Of a stretch of 64,000 bases of DNA, positions 53,344 to 61,538 are shown piece after piece. How positions within the stretch are numbered: the stretch's first letter is position 1; every line of letters begins with the position of its first letter. Location of the stretch: assembly GCF_048269545.1 (NCBI RefSeq), contig NZ_JBLXIJ010000003.1, positions 124,001 through 188,000 on the forward strand, in the 5' to 3' direction. Source of the DNA: Halpernia sp048269545. GTDB taxonomy: Bacteria > Bacteroidota > Bacteroidia > Flavobacteriales > Weeksellaceae. Position numbers and translations under genes: made by a program. The notes under the pieces were generated by a model. It was not told where the DNA came from. It saw nothing but the letters and a program-made list of their open reading frames with translations, and made no database searches.

Positions 53344-53447
53344 GCTGCAAATATAGATAGGAATTATAGCAAATATTAAGTTTTAGTTGCTATAAATTGT
53401 GGCAGAAATTTATTCGAGGGTTCCGTTGAAAAGCCATGTAAATCTGA

Positions 53448-54518
53448 TTACAAATTGATATTTTGATTTTTTAATTCAAAATATGCAACCGTTCTACAAT
53501 CTTTTGTATTATTGAAATATCCTCTTATAAAAGGTATTTCTTCAAAATATGCTTGGTGATTTTTGAACTGCACGAATATCATCGGATCTTCATAATTCAT
53601 ATCTATCTCAACAATATCTTCCAACGCAATGCGCTGCAAAACTCTGAAATTACCAATATTAAGGTCTTTAGGCAAATTCTCTTTATTTCTTTCGTTCAAA
53701 TAATTCCAAATACCTTTATTGTCATATACAATTTCAACATTATAAAAAGTTTCAACTTCCAAATAATGTTCGTTCAAATCATGCGAAAAAACTTTATACC
53801 AATCACCTCTTTCACCGGTTTTTTCATCATCAAAATTTGGGTAGGATTTGTCAACAATGGATCTTATAATCAAATCTTCGTAAATAAACTTGTACGACGG
53901 ATCATAATAACTGATGGTTGCAATATTGACATCTTGAACATTTATCAAATTCGTAATGATCTTTTTCCTTATAATCTGTTTGGATTTAAAAATTGATTTA
54001 GTGCCTATTCTTGACTGTACGTGAATTCTATCCCTCTTCAATATATTCCTAATCTTTTCTATTTTATTAATTGGAAGTGTTTTCAACTTCGAAATTAGTT
54101 TTGAAAAATCAAAAATATGTTCATCTGGGTTAAAATTAAAACCTTCTTTGATAACAAGGTTTTGATATTTTAATTGTTTTTTGCCTAAAATAAATATAAG
54201 TAATGTAGAAAATTTATTTTCAAGTGTTTCCTCAAAAAATTTATTCAAAGTATCTTGAACTTTAATCTTTCTATAATTTGAAGTAACCTGAACTGCTAAA
54301 CAATTTATTTCATCTTGAAGATCAATCGCTTTTGCATTTTTATTTTGCAGATTTGAATTTATTAATTTCAAATCAAAAACAACATTTAAAATTTCCTGTA
54401 TATGATATTCGGAAATTAAATTAATATCTAAAAGATTCACTTTAGACGAAAGTTCAATTTTACTTTTCAAAATACTTAACTCCTCAATTATCTCCTTTAA
54501 ATAAATTTCTCTTTTCAT
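53448..54518 (-). CDS. SMEK-domain protein (putative nuclease-type defence or effector protein)
   Basis: A 356-residue cytosolic protein. Residues 1-110 contain the SMEK-type N-terminal domain: KAIDLQDEINCLAVQVTSNYRKIKVQ carries the conserved Ile-Asp-Leu and Ala-x-Gln-Val-Thr-Ser elements, here split as AIDLQDE and AVQVTSNYRK. This resembles PD-(D/E)xK-like nuclease folds. The C-terminal 150 residues form an alpha/beta region with no motif I recognise. SMEK domains occur at the N-terminus of proteins in bacterial defence loci. Its place beside toxin-antitoxin and restriction genes supports that, but activity is not shown. Confidence 0.65.
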   Translation of the reverse strand: MKREIYLKEIIEELSILKSKIELSSKVNLLDINLISEYHIQEILNVVFDLKLINSNLQNKNAKAIDLQDEINCLAVQVTSNYRKIKVQDTLNKFFEETLENKFSTLLIFILGKKQLKYQNLVIKEGFNFNPDEHIFDFSKLISKLKTLPINKIEKIRNILKRDRIHVQSRIGTKSIFKSKQIIRKKIITNLINVQDVNIATISYYDPSYKFIYEDLIIRSIVDKSYPNFDDEKTGERGDWYKVFSHDLNEHYLEVETFYNVEIVYDNKGIWNYLNERNKENLPKDLNIGNFRVLQRIALEDIVEIDMNYEDPMIFVQFKNHQAYFEEIPFIRGYFNNTKDCRTVAYFELKNQNINL

Positions 54519-54601
54519 AAAAAATTAATAACTGCTCCTCAAATTACAGAATAGTTTTCTCTAAATTCCGTGATCAAGATGTACTCTAACAACAAAATCA
54601 A

Positions 54602-54849
54602 TTAACCCTTTTTCGGCGGCTTCAAGTTGGTTGTTGGCAAGGATGCTCTTCCTAATCCTATTTTCACGCTTGGAACTATAGTCTTAACAATTGCAGGTTT
54701 TGGTGTTTCTTTTTTGCTTATAACTACTTTTTCGGTTTTATTAAAAAGGAAGGTTTTTGAGAAGTTCTACCTTTTTCTTCATTAATTGGTTTAGGTTTAT
54801 CTGGCGTATTAGTTGGCTTTGCCTGCGGAATTATTATTTTCTTGCTCAT
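54602..54849 (-). pseudogene. Small Pro/Lys-rich protein gene with a one-base frameshift
   Basis: From the ATG at 54849 the frame reads MSKKIIIPQAKPTNTPDKPK and stops early at a TAG after 41 codons. The neighbouring frame continues as NKTEKVVISKKETPKPAIVK and ends NLKPPKKG at the TAA at 54602-54604. One missing base in the AAAAA or TTTTT run near 54741-54755 explains the break; restored length is 82 residues. Composition (Lys, Pro, Thr) suggests a disordered protein. It directly follows a membrane-protein gene by 2 bp, so the two probably work together. Confidence 0.6.
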
Positions 54850-54851
54850 TA

Positions 54852-55325
54852 TTAAATATTTAAAATTAAAAAAAAGATCAATAGTGAAGTCCCTAAAAGT
54901 ATCGCTGTTAATGAAACAATATTCAATCGGTTTATTGTTATGTTCCTCTTATCAATTTTGTTTAAGATTCCAACATCTTTGATATCTATTTCACTAATTG
55001 TTTTATCATCATTTGCAATTGCTTTGTAGTGCGAAAACACATTTGACAAAATACTTACTACAAAGAGTAAACTACCTGTAGTTACAAAATATTCAAATTC
55101 ATAATCGTTTGCAGTTTCAACCAATTTGCCCAAAATAGTTAATCCAATCAAAAGACCACCACTACTAAAAATATTTAAATATTTTTCAAAATCATCTTGG
55201 CTTTTTGTCCGAGATTCTATTATAGATTTTCTGTAATTTTGCCAATCTTCATTGGAATTATCTGAATATGAAATACTGCCTAAATTTTCGGGATAATAAT
55301 CATTTTTACCAATAAAACTTTTCAT
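54852..55325 (-). CDS. Small membrane protein with three helices, possible defence partner
   Basis: A 157-residue protein: a soluble N-terminus of about 50 residues, two adjacent helices (GGLLIGLTILGKLVETAN-like segment near 56-75 and FVTTGSLLFVVSILSNVF near 79-96) and a third C-terminal helix (IVSLTAILLGTSLLIFFLIL). The paired helices plus soluble part recall SLATT-like effector proteins, but the resemblance is loose. It is followed within 2 bp by the small Pro/Lys-rich gene. No name can be assigned. Confidence 0.55.
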   Translation of the reverse strand: MKSFIGKNDYYPENLGSISYSDNSNEDWQNYRKSIIESRTKSQDDFEKYLNIFSSGGLLIGLTILGKLVETANDYEFEYFVTTGSLLFVVSILSNVFSHYKAIANDDKTISEIDIKDVGILNKIDKRNITINRLNIVSLTAILLGTSLLIFFLILNI

Positions 55326-55373
55326 AAATATGACAATAACAGTTTTTAAAATATAGGTTACAAAATATTCTTA

Positions 55374-56369
55374 TTAAAACATCTTTAAATCAAAAGCATA
55401 ATTGTAGTCAATCAAAGATTTATTCTCTTGATTATCTAACCAAGCAGATTCTTCGTGACTTACTTCAACAACATCTTTCGTAGTTTTTCCTTTAAAACAG
55501 TCTTTCACCTTTTCCATCATATTCATTTCCGTTGCATTGAATAAATAACTTTTAAACGTACAATTTTCATTTGGTGAAAATTTTTCTCCTACCATTCCAT
55601 TGGGATATTCTACATATTTTATATCAATATAAGAATCATTTTCCATTTTCTCAAATAAACTTCTAAATTTATCTGGAACAGGACCTCTTGCAATTGCTGC
55701 ATATCTACAACCTGTGATTGATGATGCATGGTTTTTATAATAGCCAAAGTCTGAATAAAATAATAATTTATTTAATACTGTTTTTTGTGGTTTAAGATGT
55801 TGTGCAAAGTAAACCACCATATTTGCCAATTTATCATAATCAGGAGTTTTATACCCTGTAAATGAATCTGGATCATGATCTCCTAATAAATAATTTTGAA
55901 CTGAAGAATCAAATCCGTCTAAAATTTCATTATTTATTTTAGACAAAATTGCCTTGTAATCTTTGTCTTTTAATAGTTCTTGACTATCAATTATCATCGT
56001 TTTGAAAATTGTTGGATTTAATGCTAAACTGATAGACTTTGAATTAGAAAGACTCGGAATTTCCCCACTTTCATACAACGCATATTGATTAGGTCCAAAA
56101 CCAAAAAGTTCTCCCATCTTGGCTGCAGACAATCCATATTTCTTACGAAGTTTTATAATCTCTTCCGGGAAAGGAACATTGTTTATCTCCCGGTATTTAT
56201 TTTGAATTATTTTTAAATTTAATTCATCCAATTCTGTTGTTACAAAACTCTCCTTGCTATCTTCGCAGTAATAATTGAGGTTTGTATATTCAATCTCTTG
56301 TTTTCTGAAACTAACTGTCCGATTTTCTTTTTTCAGTTTCATGTCTTTTCCTGTGTAAGGGCTTTTCAT
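55374..56369 (-). CDS. Antitoxin with MqsA-like HTH and C-terminal Panacea (SocA-like) domain
   Basis: A 331-residue protein. The N-terminus (about 1-50) contains a YYCEDSKESF zinc-like remnant as in MqsA-type antitoxins, followed by an XRE helix-turn-helix at about 70-115 (EEIIKLRKKYGLSAAKMGEL; ALYESGEIPS). The C-terminal half is a Panacea/DUF4065 domain (NMVVYFAQHLKPQKTVLNKL; RYAAIARGPVPDKF). Panacea domains act as chaperone-like neutralisers of varied toxins. The toxin gene lies 7 bp upstream in the same operon. The HTH would allow autoregulation. Confidence 0.85.
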   Translation of the reverse strand: MKSPYTGKDMKLKKENRTVSFRKQEIEYTNLNYYCEDSKESFVTTELDELNLKIIQNKYREINNVPFPEEIIKLRKKYGLSAAKMGELFGFGPNQYALYESGEIPSLSNSKSISLALNPTIFKTMIIDSQELLKDKDYKAILSKINNEILDGFDSSVQNYLLGDHDPDSFTGYKTPDYDKLANMVVYFAQHLKPQKTVLNKLLFYSDFGYYKNHASSITGCRYAAIARGPVPDKFRSLFEKMENDSYIDIKYVEYPNGMVGEKFSPNENCTFKSYLFNATEMNMMEKVKDCFKGKTTKDVVEVSHEESAWLDNQENKSLIDYNYAFDLKMF

Positions 56370-56376
56370 AATGTTC

Positions 56377-56715
56377 TCACTTAAAGGGATAATTCATAGG
56401 ATACTGTGAGGTATGGAAAGAGATACAAATTACATTCAAATCTGAAATAGTAATTTTGATGTATATTTCCTTTTTTTTGATGGTTTTACCAAAAACCCAC
56501 ATGGGATTTGTACCATACTGGTCGTTATCTAAAGGACCTTCGGAATAATCCTCAAAAACCAGTTCATTAATACAGATTTCTCTCTGTTTTGCTGTGATTT
56601 CTAAATCTAATATCGTCTGCTTGTTGACGGATCTGTCAGCGAAAAACAATTGCCCAACACTTCGTACAGATTTTAATTGTCGCAAAAATTGGGAAACTTC
56701 ATCTTTCGTTGCCAA
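56377..56715 (-). CDS. Toxin of a Panacea-type toxin-antitoxin pair
   Basis: A 112-residue protein. REICINELVFEDYSEGP, NPMWVFGKTIKKKEIYIK and the C-terminal CISFHTSQYPMNYPF match a small toxin family found next to Panacea antitoxins and similar in shape to MqsR/RelE-type RNases. The toxin-first gene order also resembles mqsRA. A target (probably mRNA) is inferred only. It has its own -7 box close upstream. Confidence 0.75.
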   Translation of the reverse strand: MATKDEVSQFLRQLKSVRSVGQLFFADRSVNKQTILDLEITAKQREICINELVFEDYSEGPLDNDQYGTNPMWVFGKTIKKKEIYIKITISDLNVICISFHTSQYPMNYPFK

Positions 56716-56730
56716 ACCATTTTATTTATG

Positions 56731-56738
56731 CAAAGATA
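56731..56738 (-). promoter_or_regulatory. -7 box of the toxin-antitoxin operon
   Basis: On the minus strand TATCTTTG matches TAnnTTTG, 16 bp upstream of the toxin ATG, giving a leader of about 10 nt. Confidence 0.55.
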
Positions 56739-56748
56739 TATAAATTAA

Positions 56749-56799
56749 ACTATAAAGTAGCCTTATATCGTATAAAATTTATTTTTTAAACTTTAAAGT
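56749..56799. promoter_or_regulatory. Candidate autoregulatory operators of the toxin-antitoxin operon
   Basis: Two similar 10-bp palindromic sites, ACTATAAAGT (56749-56758) and ACTTTAAAGT (56790-56799), lie 41 bp apart centre to centre (about four turns), directly upstream of the -7 box. The antitoxin's HTH is the obvious binder. Confidence 0.45.
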
Positions 56800-56921
56800 G
56801 TAATTAATATATAATATAAATAGGTAATATTAAGGTTTAATCGATTTTCCATTTCATTCTTTAAGTCGGTAATTTGAAGAAATGCAGAAGAAAAGTTGTG
56901 AAAATTGCATTGATTCAAAAA

Positions 56922-57596
56922 TTAAAAATCCACCTCAAGCAATTGTCCATTTTTCTTTAACCAAGTTTTTGCACGCTCATAATTTGGAACTTGAATTGAT
57001 AAAATATTCCAAAATCTTGGTGTGTGATTTCCTTCCATGAGATGAACTAATTCGTGCGCTACTAAATACTCCAAGACATACATTGGTGCTTTTATAATCC
57101 TCCAATTGAAAATTATGTTATTTGCAGGCGTACAAGAACCCCATCTATATTTCATTTCTGAAGTTTTGAATGCGTTGTATTTAACACCTAAATTTTTAGC
57201 ATATTTAATCGCTAATGGTTCTATCTTCTTTAAGGCTTGCGCTAAATACCACTCTTTGAAAAGTTTATTTGCTTTTGCCTGATTATTTTTACCTATGATA
57301 AATTTTTGATTAAATTGAATCCCTTTTATATCTTCATCAACAACCATTAATTCGTAATTTCTACCTAAATACATCAAAGTTTCACCAGAAACAAATTCTT
57401 TGTTTTCTGATTCCAGAGGATATTTTTGTGCATGATTTAATTTCTCTTTAATCCATTGTTTTTTAGATTGTACAATCGCTTCAATTCTTTCGGCAGAAAG
57501 AAAATCTGGTGCTCGTACAATAATGCTTCTATCTCTTTCTACCGAGATATTTAACGTTTTACGTTTCGAATATTTTATTTGATAATCAATAATCAC
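56922..57596 (-). CDS. SprT/YgjP-like zinc metallopeptidase associated with the restriction locus
   Basis: A 224-residue protein of the YgjP/DUF45 type. The zinc motif is VAHELVHLMEGNHTPRFW (HExxH with the third His), preceded by the conserved KYRWGSCTPANNIIFNWRI. Predicted cytosolic; it contains no signal peptide. YgjP-like proteins commonly accompany type I restriction hsdR genes, as here (8 bp after hsdR), though their role in restriction is unknown. Confidence 0.88.
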   Translation of the reverse strand: MIIDYQIKYSKRKTLNISVERDRSIIVRAPDFLSAERIEAIVQSKKQWIKEKLNHAQKYPLESENKEFVSGETLMYLGRNYELMVVDEDIKGIQFNQKFIIGKNNQAKANKLFKEWYLAQALKKIEPLAIKYAKNLGVKYNAFKTSEMKYRWGSCTPANNIIFNWRIIKAPMYVLEYLVAHELVHLMEGNHTPRFWNILSIQVPNYERAKTWLKKNGQLLEVDF

Positions 57597-57603
57597 AAGC
57601 GTA

Positions 57604-60600
57604 TTAATTAAATATTTTAAAGTGATTGGTTTTTGATAATTCCATTATTCTTGATACAATTTCGGCTCTTTTTAAAATTATGTTTGGCAGATCTTTAAAT
57701 TCTGGCGACAGTAATATTTTTTGCAATTCTGACTTTAATTTTAATTGTGCAGGCGGACTATCCCAAAATCCGGACAATTTAATTTCATTTGAAACCAAAT
57801 TATAAATATGTTGTGTAAGACTTACATTACTTGAAATTTCATTTTCTGTAAGTTTACGGTTTTCAAATATTTCTGCAACAAAAATCCGGAAGAAGGGCAT
57901 TTGTTTTTTACGGTCTAAACCATAGGTTTCTTCTTTTTCACGAGATTTAATTTTATTACGAAGTTTTTCTAATTCTTCATAAATTGCTTTCCAATTCCCT
58001 TTAAAATCTTTTAATATTTCTTCCAATGCTTTGGCAAATGAGGCAAATAATTCCGGATCTTCATCTATGTTTAAATCTATAAAATGGCGTATTGCATGTT
58101 CTACTTCTGCTGCTTTGGTCTTTTCTCTCTTCTTATTATTTACAACTTTATCAAAAAAATCGTCTGCGATTATAGATATTGGCGCGATAGATTGTTCAAT
58201 ACCTTTTGAGATTAAAAATTCATCTGCAATATTTCTTAATTTTGGCGGTATGCCTTTCATGCTAAATCTTTCATCCCTAAAATGCTTGTTGGCCAATGCA
58301 TTTATTTCTGTAAAAGACTTCCAATCCTGAAAAAATTCCAAGGCTTCTTTCCGTGGCAAAACTGTGTTGAAGGCAGTCGTTAGTAGTTTGTATAATTTAA
58401 TATATTCAAATCGAATATCTTCATCATAAAAAACATCGAAAAAGGCATCAGAATCTGTGAGATCTTCTAAACCATAAACTTTTAGAAAATTCCAAATATC
58501 TTTATGACATTTGATCAATTCATTCAATTCTGCATCATCATCTGATAGACAATCCACAATTTCCTGCAATTCCTTTTCAGCGTAAGTATCTAATGCTCTT
58601 TTTAAATGATGACCTACTCCTACATAATCTACCACGAAACCTTTGTCTTTTCCTTCTGGACCAACTCTGTTTACTCTCGCAATAGTTTGTAAAAGATTGT
58701 GTGCAACTATCACTCTATCCAGATACAAAACCTGTTCTATTGGTGCATCAAAACCAGTAAGTAGCATATTAGTAACAATGATAATTCCTAAATTTCCATT
58801 GAGATCTTTATTTTCTTCGTCTGTTTTACCAAATGGAATTTTAAAACGCTTTATACTTTTCTTGTGATATTCCGTATTTGTGAAGGCTTTTATATGCAGT
58901 TTATCATTATGAGTACCAGAAATTACAACTGCAGTTTCTAAAATTTTCAATTGAACGATCTGTTCTGGTTTTAACATCATGACATTATTACTTTCCAATT
59001 CGATCACTTTATTTTCCAATGCTTCATCTATTGCTGCCTTATATCTCACTGCGGCTTCTCTACTATTGGCGACAATTTGAGCCTTAAATCCTCCAGAGAA
59101 TATGTGTTCTACATAATGATCTACCATACTTTTGGCTTTATCCATTATTGTCCCCATACTATCGAGATAGGCATCTTTAGAACCAAAACCTAAAATTTGA
59201 AGACGCTCGGTAAGTTGATAATCGCTAAAAACATCTGCAAATTTATCATCCATTCCTTGCTGATCTTCTATTTCTGCGTTGTGGGTAAATCCTTCATAAA
59301 CGATTTCTAATGTCACACCATCATCAATTGCCTGTCGCATTGAGTATTTATCAATATAATCTTTGTATTTCTTTTCAGTTTTTGAAGTAGGCGTTCCTGT
59401 AAATCCTATGGAAGTGGCATTTGGTAAGGCTCGATCTAAATTTGCGGCTAATAAAGAATATTGAGATCTATGCGCTTCATCCGTCATCACCAGGATATTG
59501 CTGCTTGCATTTAATTCTGGAAAAATCTCAACGTTTGAAAGATCATCGCTTTCCTGAAATTTATGGATCATCGCCATTACAAGATCAGAATTATCATTGC
59601 TCAATAATTCTTTTAGACTTTTTCCATTGGGTGTGCTTCTAGGATTAATGAAATTTGCAGGTTTGATCGTGAACCCAATATTTTGACCTGTTTCTGCCAA
59701 TTGCTCTTCCAACTGCGTTCTATCGGTTACGAAAATAATTTTCCACGACATTAATTCTGGCTTCAATTTCATCTCTCGCACCAAAAACATCATCGTTAAC
59801 GATTTCCCTGAACCTTGTGTGTGCCAAATTATACCACCTCTTTCGATAGGACTTTTGCCTTCTATCAATCTTTTGGTCGCAATTTTTACGGCACGGAATT
59901 GCTGATATCTACCTACAACTTTTATTTTTTTTCCTTTATCATCCGTTTTAAAAACTGTAAAAACTCTTATTATATCTAATAAATTTCTTTGATCCAACAT
60001 TCCTGCAACTAACCTTTGCTGATCATTTGGGGATGATTGTCCATGCACCAAATCATTCAGCGTTCTTGGATAAGGATCTGTCCATCGGTAGAAATGCTTT
60101 TCAATTTTAGTAGTGATGGTTCCAAACTTGGCTTCGGTTCTGCAAGTCGTAATTAAAAATTGATTATAAAAAAATAATTCTTTATTGCCTTCACCTGTAT
60201 CGCCGCGCTGTTCAGAATATCTCATTAATTGATCTATCGCTTCGGGAATTGGTTCTTTTACTTTTGAAGATTTTGCTTCAATAACTACCAATGGCAAACC
60301 ATTTACAAAAAGTACAATATCTGGAATAATGTGGTGATCCGTCCCCGGAATATTTACTTTAAATTGAGAAATAGCAACAAAATTATTTTTCTCCAAATTT
60401 TCAAAATCTATGAAACGAACTGTTGGACTTAATTCGCCAGTTTCTTCATTTTTTGAAACCGTAGTATTTTCTAATAAATATTGTAAGATTTGCTGATTAT
60501 TTTCCAGCAAACTATTTTTGGAAAAAGTAATTATTTTTCTTTCCAATTCATCTAATTGTGAATCATTAAGAAAAGGATTGATGTTTAAAAGTGCTTCCCG

Positions 60601-60798
60601 AAATTTTGGTTTTAAAATAACTTCTGCGAAAGATGTTCTAAAACTTTGCGACGGAACCTGCTGCATTTGCAATTCTAAAACCTCCCATTCCAAAGCCGCC
60701 AATTGTTCTAAAAGTGGTTTTTCTACATGGCTGTATTCATCCAGTTTTAAACTGTCCGTCAGATTTCGGCTGTTTTTATTGTCGTTATTTAAAATCAT
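57604..60798 (-). CDS. hsdR: Type I restriction enzyme, R subunit
   Basis: A 1064-residue HsdR. The N-terminal nuclease (about 1-260) shows the PD-(D/E)xK signature in IPDIVLFVNGLPLVVIEAKS (Asp...Glu-Ala-Lys) and VEKPLLEQLAALEW. The translocase follows: Walker A HTQGSGKSLTMMF, DEAH-like TDEAHRSQY, motif III FTGTPTSKTEKK and motif VI QTIARVNRVGPEG. The C-terminal helical domain binds the methyltransferase core. It translocates DNA and cuts when blocked at unmethylated sites. The gene is full length. Confidence 0.96.
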   Translation of the reverse strand: MILNNDNKNSRNLTDSLKLDEYSHVEKPLLEQLAALEWEVLELQMQQVPSQSFRTSFAEVILKPKFREALLNINPFLNDSQLDELERKIITFSKNSLLENNQQILQYLLENTTVSKNEETGELSPTVRFIDFENLEKNNFVAISQFKVNIPGTDHHIIPDIVLFVNGLPLVVIEAKSSKVKEPIPEAIDQLMRYSEQRGDTGEGNKELFFYNQFLITTCRTEAKFGTITTKIEKHFYRWTDPYPRTLNDLVHGQSSPNDQQRLVAGMLDQRNLLDIIRVFTVFKTDDKGKKIKVVGRYQQFRAVKIATKRLIEGKSPIERGGIIWHTQGSGKSLTMMFLVREMKLKPELMSWKIIFVTDRTQLEEQLAETGQNIGFTIKPANFINPRSTPNGKSLKELLSNDNSDLVMAMIHKFQESDDLSNVEIFPELNASSNILVMTDEAHRSQYSLLAANLDRALPNATSIGFTGTPTSKTEKKYKDYIDKYSMRQAIDDGVTLEIVYEGFTHNAEIEDQQGMDDKFADVFSDYQLTERLQILGFGSKDAYLDSMGTIMDKAKSMVDHYVEHIFSGGFKAQIVANSREAAVRYKAAIDEALENKVIELESNNVMMLKPEQIVQLKILETAVVISGTHNDKLHIKAFTNTEYHKKSIKRFKIPFGKTDEENKDLNGNLGIIIVTNMLLTGFDAPIEQVLYLDRVIVAHNLLQTIARVNRVGPEGKDKGFVVDYVGVGHHLKRALDTYAEKELQEIVDCLSDDDAELNELIKCHKDIWNFLKVYGLEDLTDSDAFFDVFYDEDIRFEYIKLYKLLTTAFNTVLPRKEALEFFQDWKSFTEINALANKHFRDERFSMKGIPPKLRNIADEFLISKGIEQSIAPISIIADDFFDKVVNNKKREKTKAAEVEHAIRHFIDLNIDEDPELFASFAKALEEILKDFKGNWKAIYEELEKLRNKIKSREKEETYGLDRKKQMPFFRIFVAEIFENRKLTENEISSNVSLTQHIYNLVSNEIKLSGFWDSPPAQLKLKSELQKILLSPEFKDLPNIILKRAEIVSRIMELSKTNHFKIFN

Positions 60799-60808
60799 GT
60801 AGTAAAAT

Positions 60809-61441
60809 TTATTTCCACTCTGTCGGGATTTTTAGTTTGTAACCTGTTTTGCTGATGACTTCATCATCAAATTGGGAATCTACCAGTTTTTTTCTACCAA
60901 TTATTTGCGAACCTTTTGCTTCCAAAGACATAGAACTATTGCTTCTTTTGGGCGGAAATGCGATGAATACTCTTTTATCTTTAAAATTTTTGTGAACTTC
61001 CCGAATTGGTGGTGTGAGATCACTATCGCCGGAAATGAGCATTGCCATATCGTACTCATCTTTGAAAGCATCTACGATCATGGCCGTTGCAATATTTACA
61101 TCGGTCATTTTTTCTTTAGCCGTTCTCCATTTGTGGTGGCATCTTTTGCATTCTATAGAACCATCCTGATAATTACCATAAAAAAGTTTAACCCCGGTAC
61201 TTTCCAAAGCATCTAAATAAGTAGATTGGCGTTTTTGTTTATCAGGATTATTGCTGACTCTGCTTGTATAGTATTTAATATCTCCTAAAACCTGATGGGG
61301 TTTCAGTAGATTGTTTACCAGTTTTTTTATATCCAGCCATCTGCAATTATCAAGTTTGGATTCTCTCATACCAAAGTACAAGTTAAAACCATCTATGTAA
61401 ACAGTTACTCTTTCTTTTTTTTGATTATTTTCTTGCATCAT
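60809..61441 (-). CDS. NYN-domain protein (PIN-like nuclease family) inside the restriction operon
   Basis: A 210-residue protein with an NYN (LabA/DUF88-like) domain. VYIDGFNLYFGMRE opens the domain with the first catalytic Asp; MTDVNIATAMIVDAFKDEYD and AMLISGDSDLTPPIRE carry the other acidic residues. A CxxC pair (IECKRCHHKW) between them may bind zinc. The family contains RNases related to PIN domains. It is 10 bp upstream of hsdR. Such genes occur within several type I restriction loci, possibly giving an RNA-directed second effect. Confidence 0.85.
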   Translation of the reverse strand: MMQENNQKKERVTVYIDGFNLYFGMRESKLDNCRWLDIKKLVNNLLKPHQVLGDIKYYTSRVSNNPDKQKRQSTYLDALESTGVKLFYGNYQDGSIECKRCHHKWRTAKEKMTDVNIATAMIVDAFKDEYDMAMLISGDSDLTPPIREVHKNFKDKRVFIAFPPKRSNSSMSLEAKGSQIIGRKKLVDSQFDDEVISKTGYKLKIPTEWK

Positions 61442-61455
61442 TCGTTTTTAATAAT

Positions 61456-61463
61456 TACATTTG
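61456..61463 (+). promoter_or_regulatory. -7 box for a predicted plus-strand small RNA
   Basis: TACATTTG fits TAnnTTTG; TTG at 61433-61435 lies about 20 bp upstream as a -33 candidate. It points away from the surrounding minus-strand operon. Confidence 0.5.
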
Positions 61464-61469
61464 CAGTCA

Positions 61470-61530
61470 AGAACAGCACCAAGGATAGCATCCTTGGTCT
61501 GACGCTTCCTTCGGGAAGCGTTTCTCTTTT
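61470..61530 (+). ncRNA. Predicted small RNA with two hairpins in the hsdS-NYN gap
   Basis: Downstream of the -7 box lie two perfect hairpins: 61478-61498 (ACCAAGGAT / ATCCTTGGT, loop AGC) and 61502-61521 (ACGCTTCC / GGAAGCGT around a stable TTCG tetraloop), then TTCTCTTTTT. They are GC-rich against an AT-rich background and only the plus strand has the T-tract. The predicted transcript of about 60 nt runs antisense to the hsdS 3' end readthrough. It could also be only a terminator. Confidence 0.45.
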
Positions 61531-61538
61531 TCATCTCT

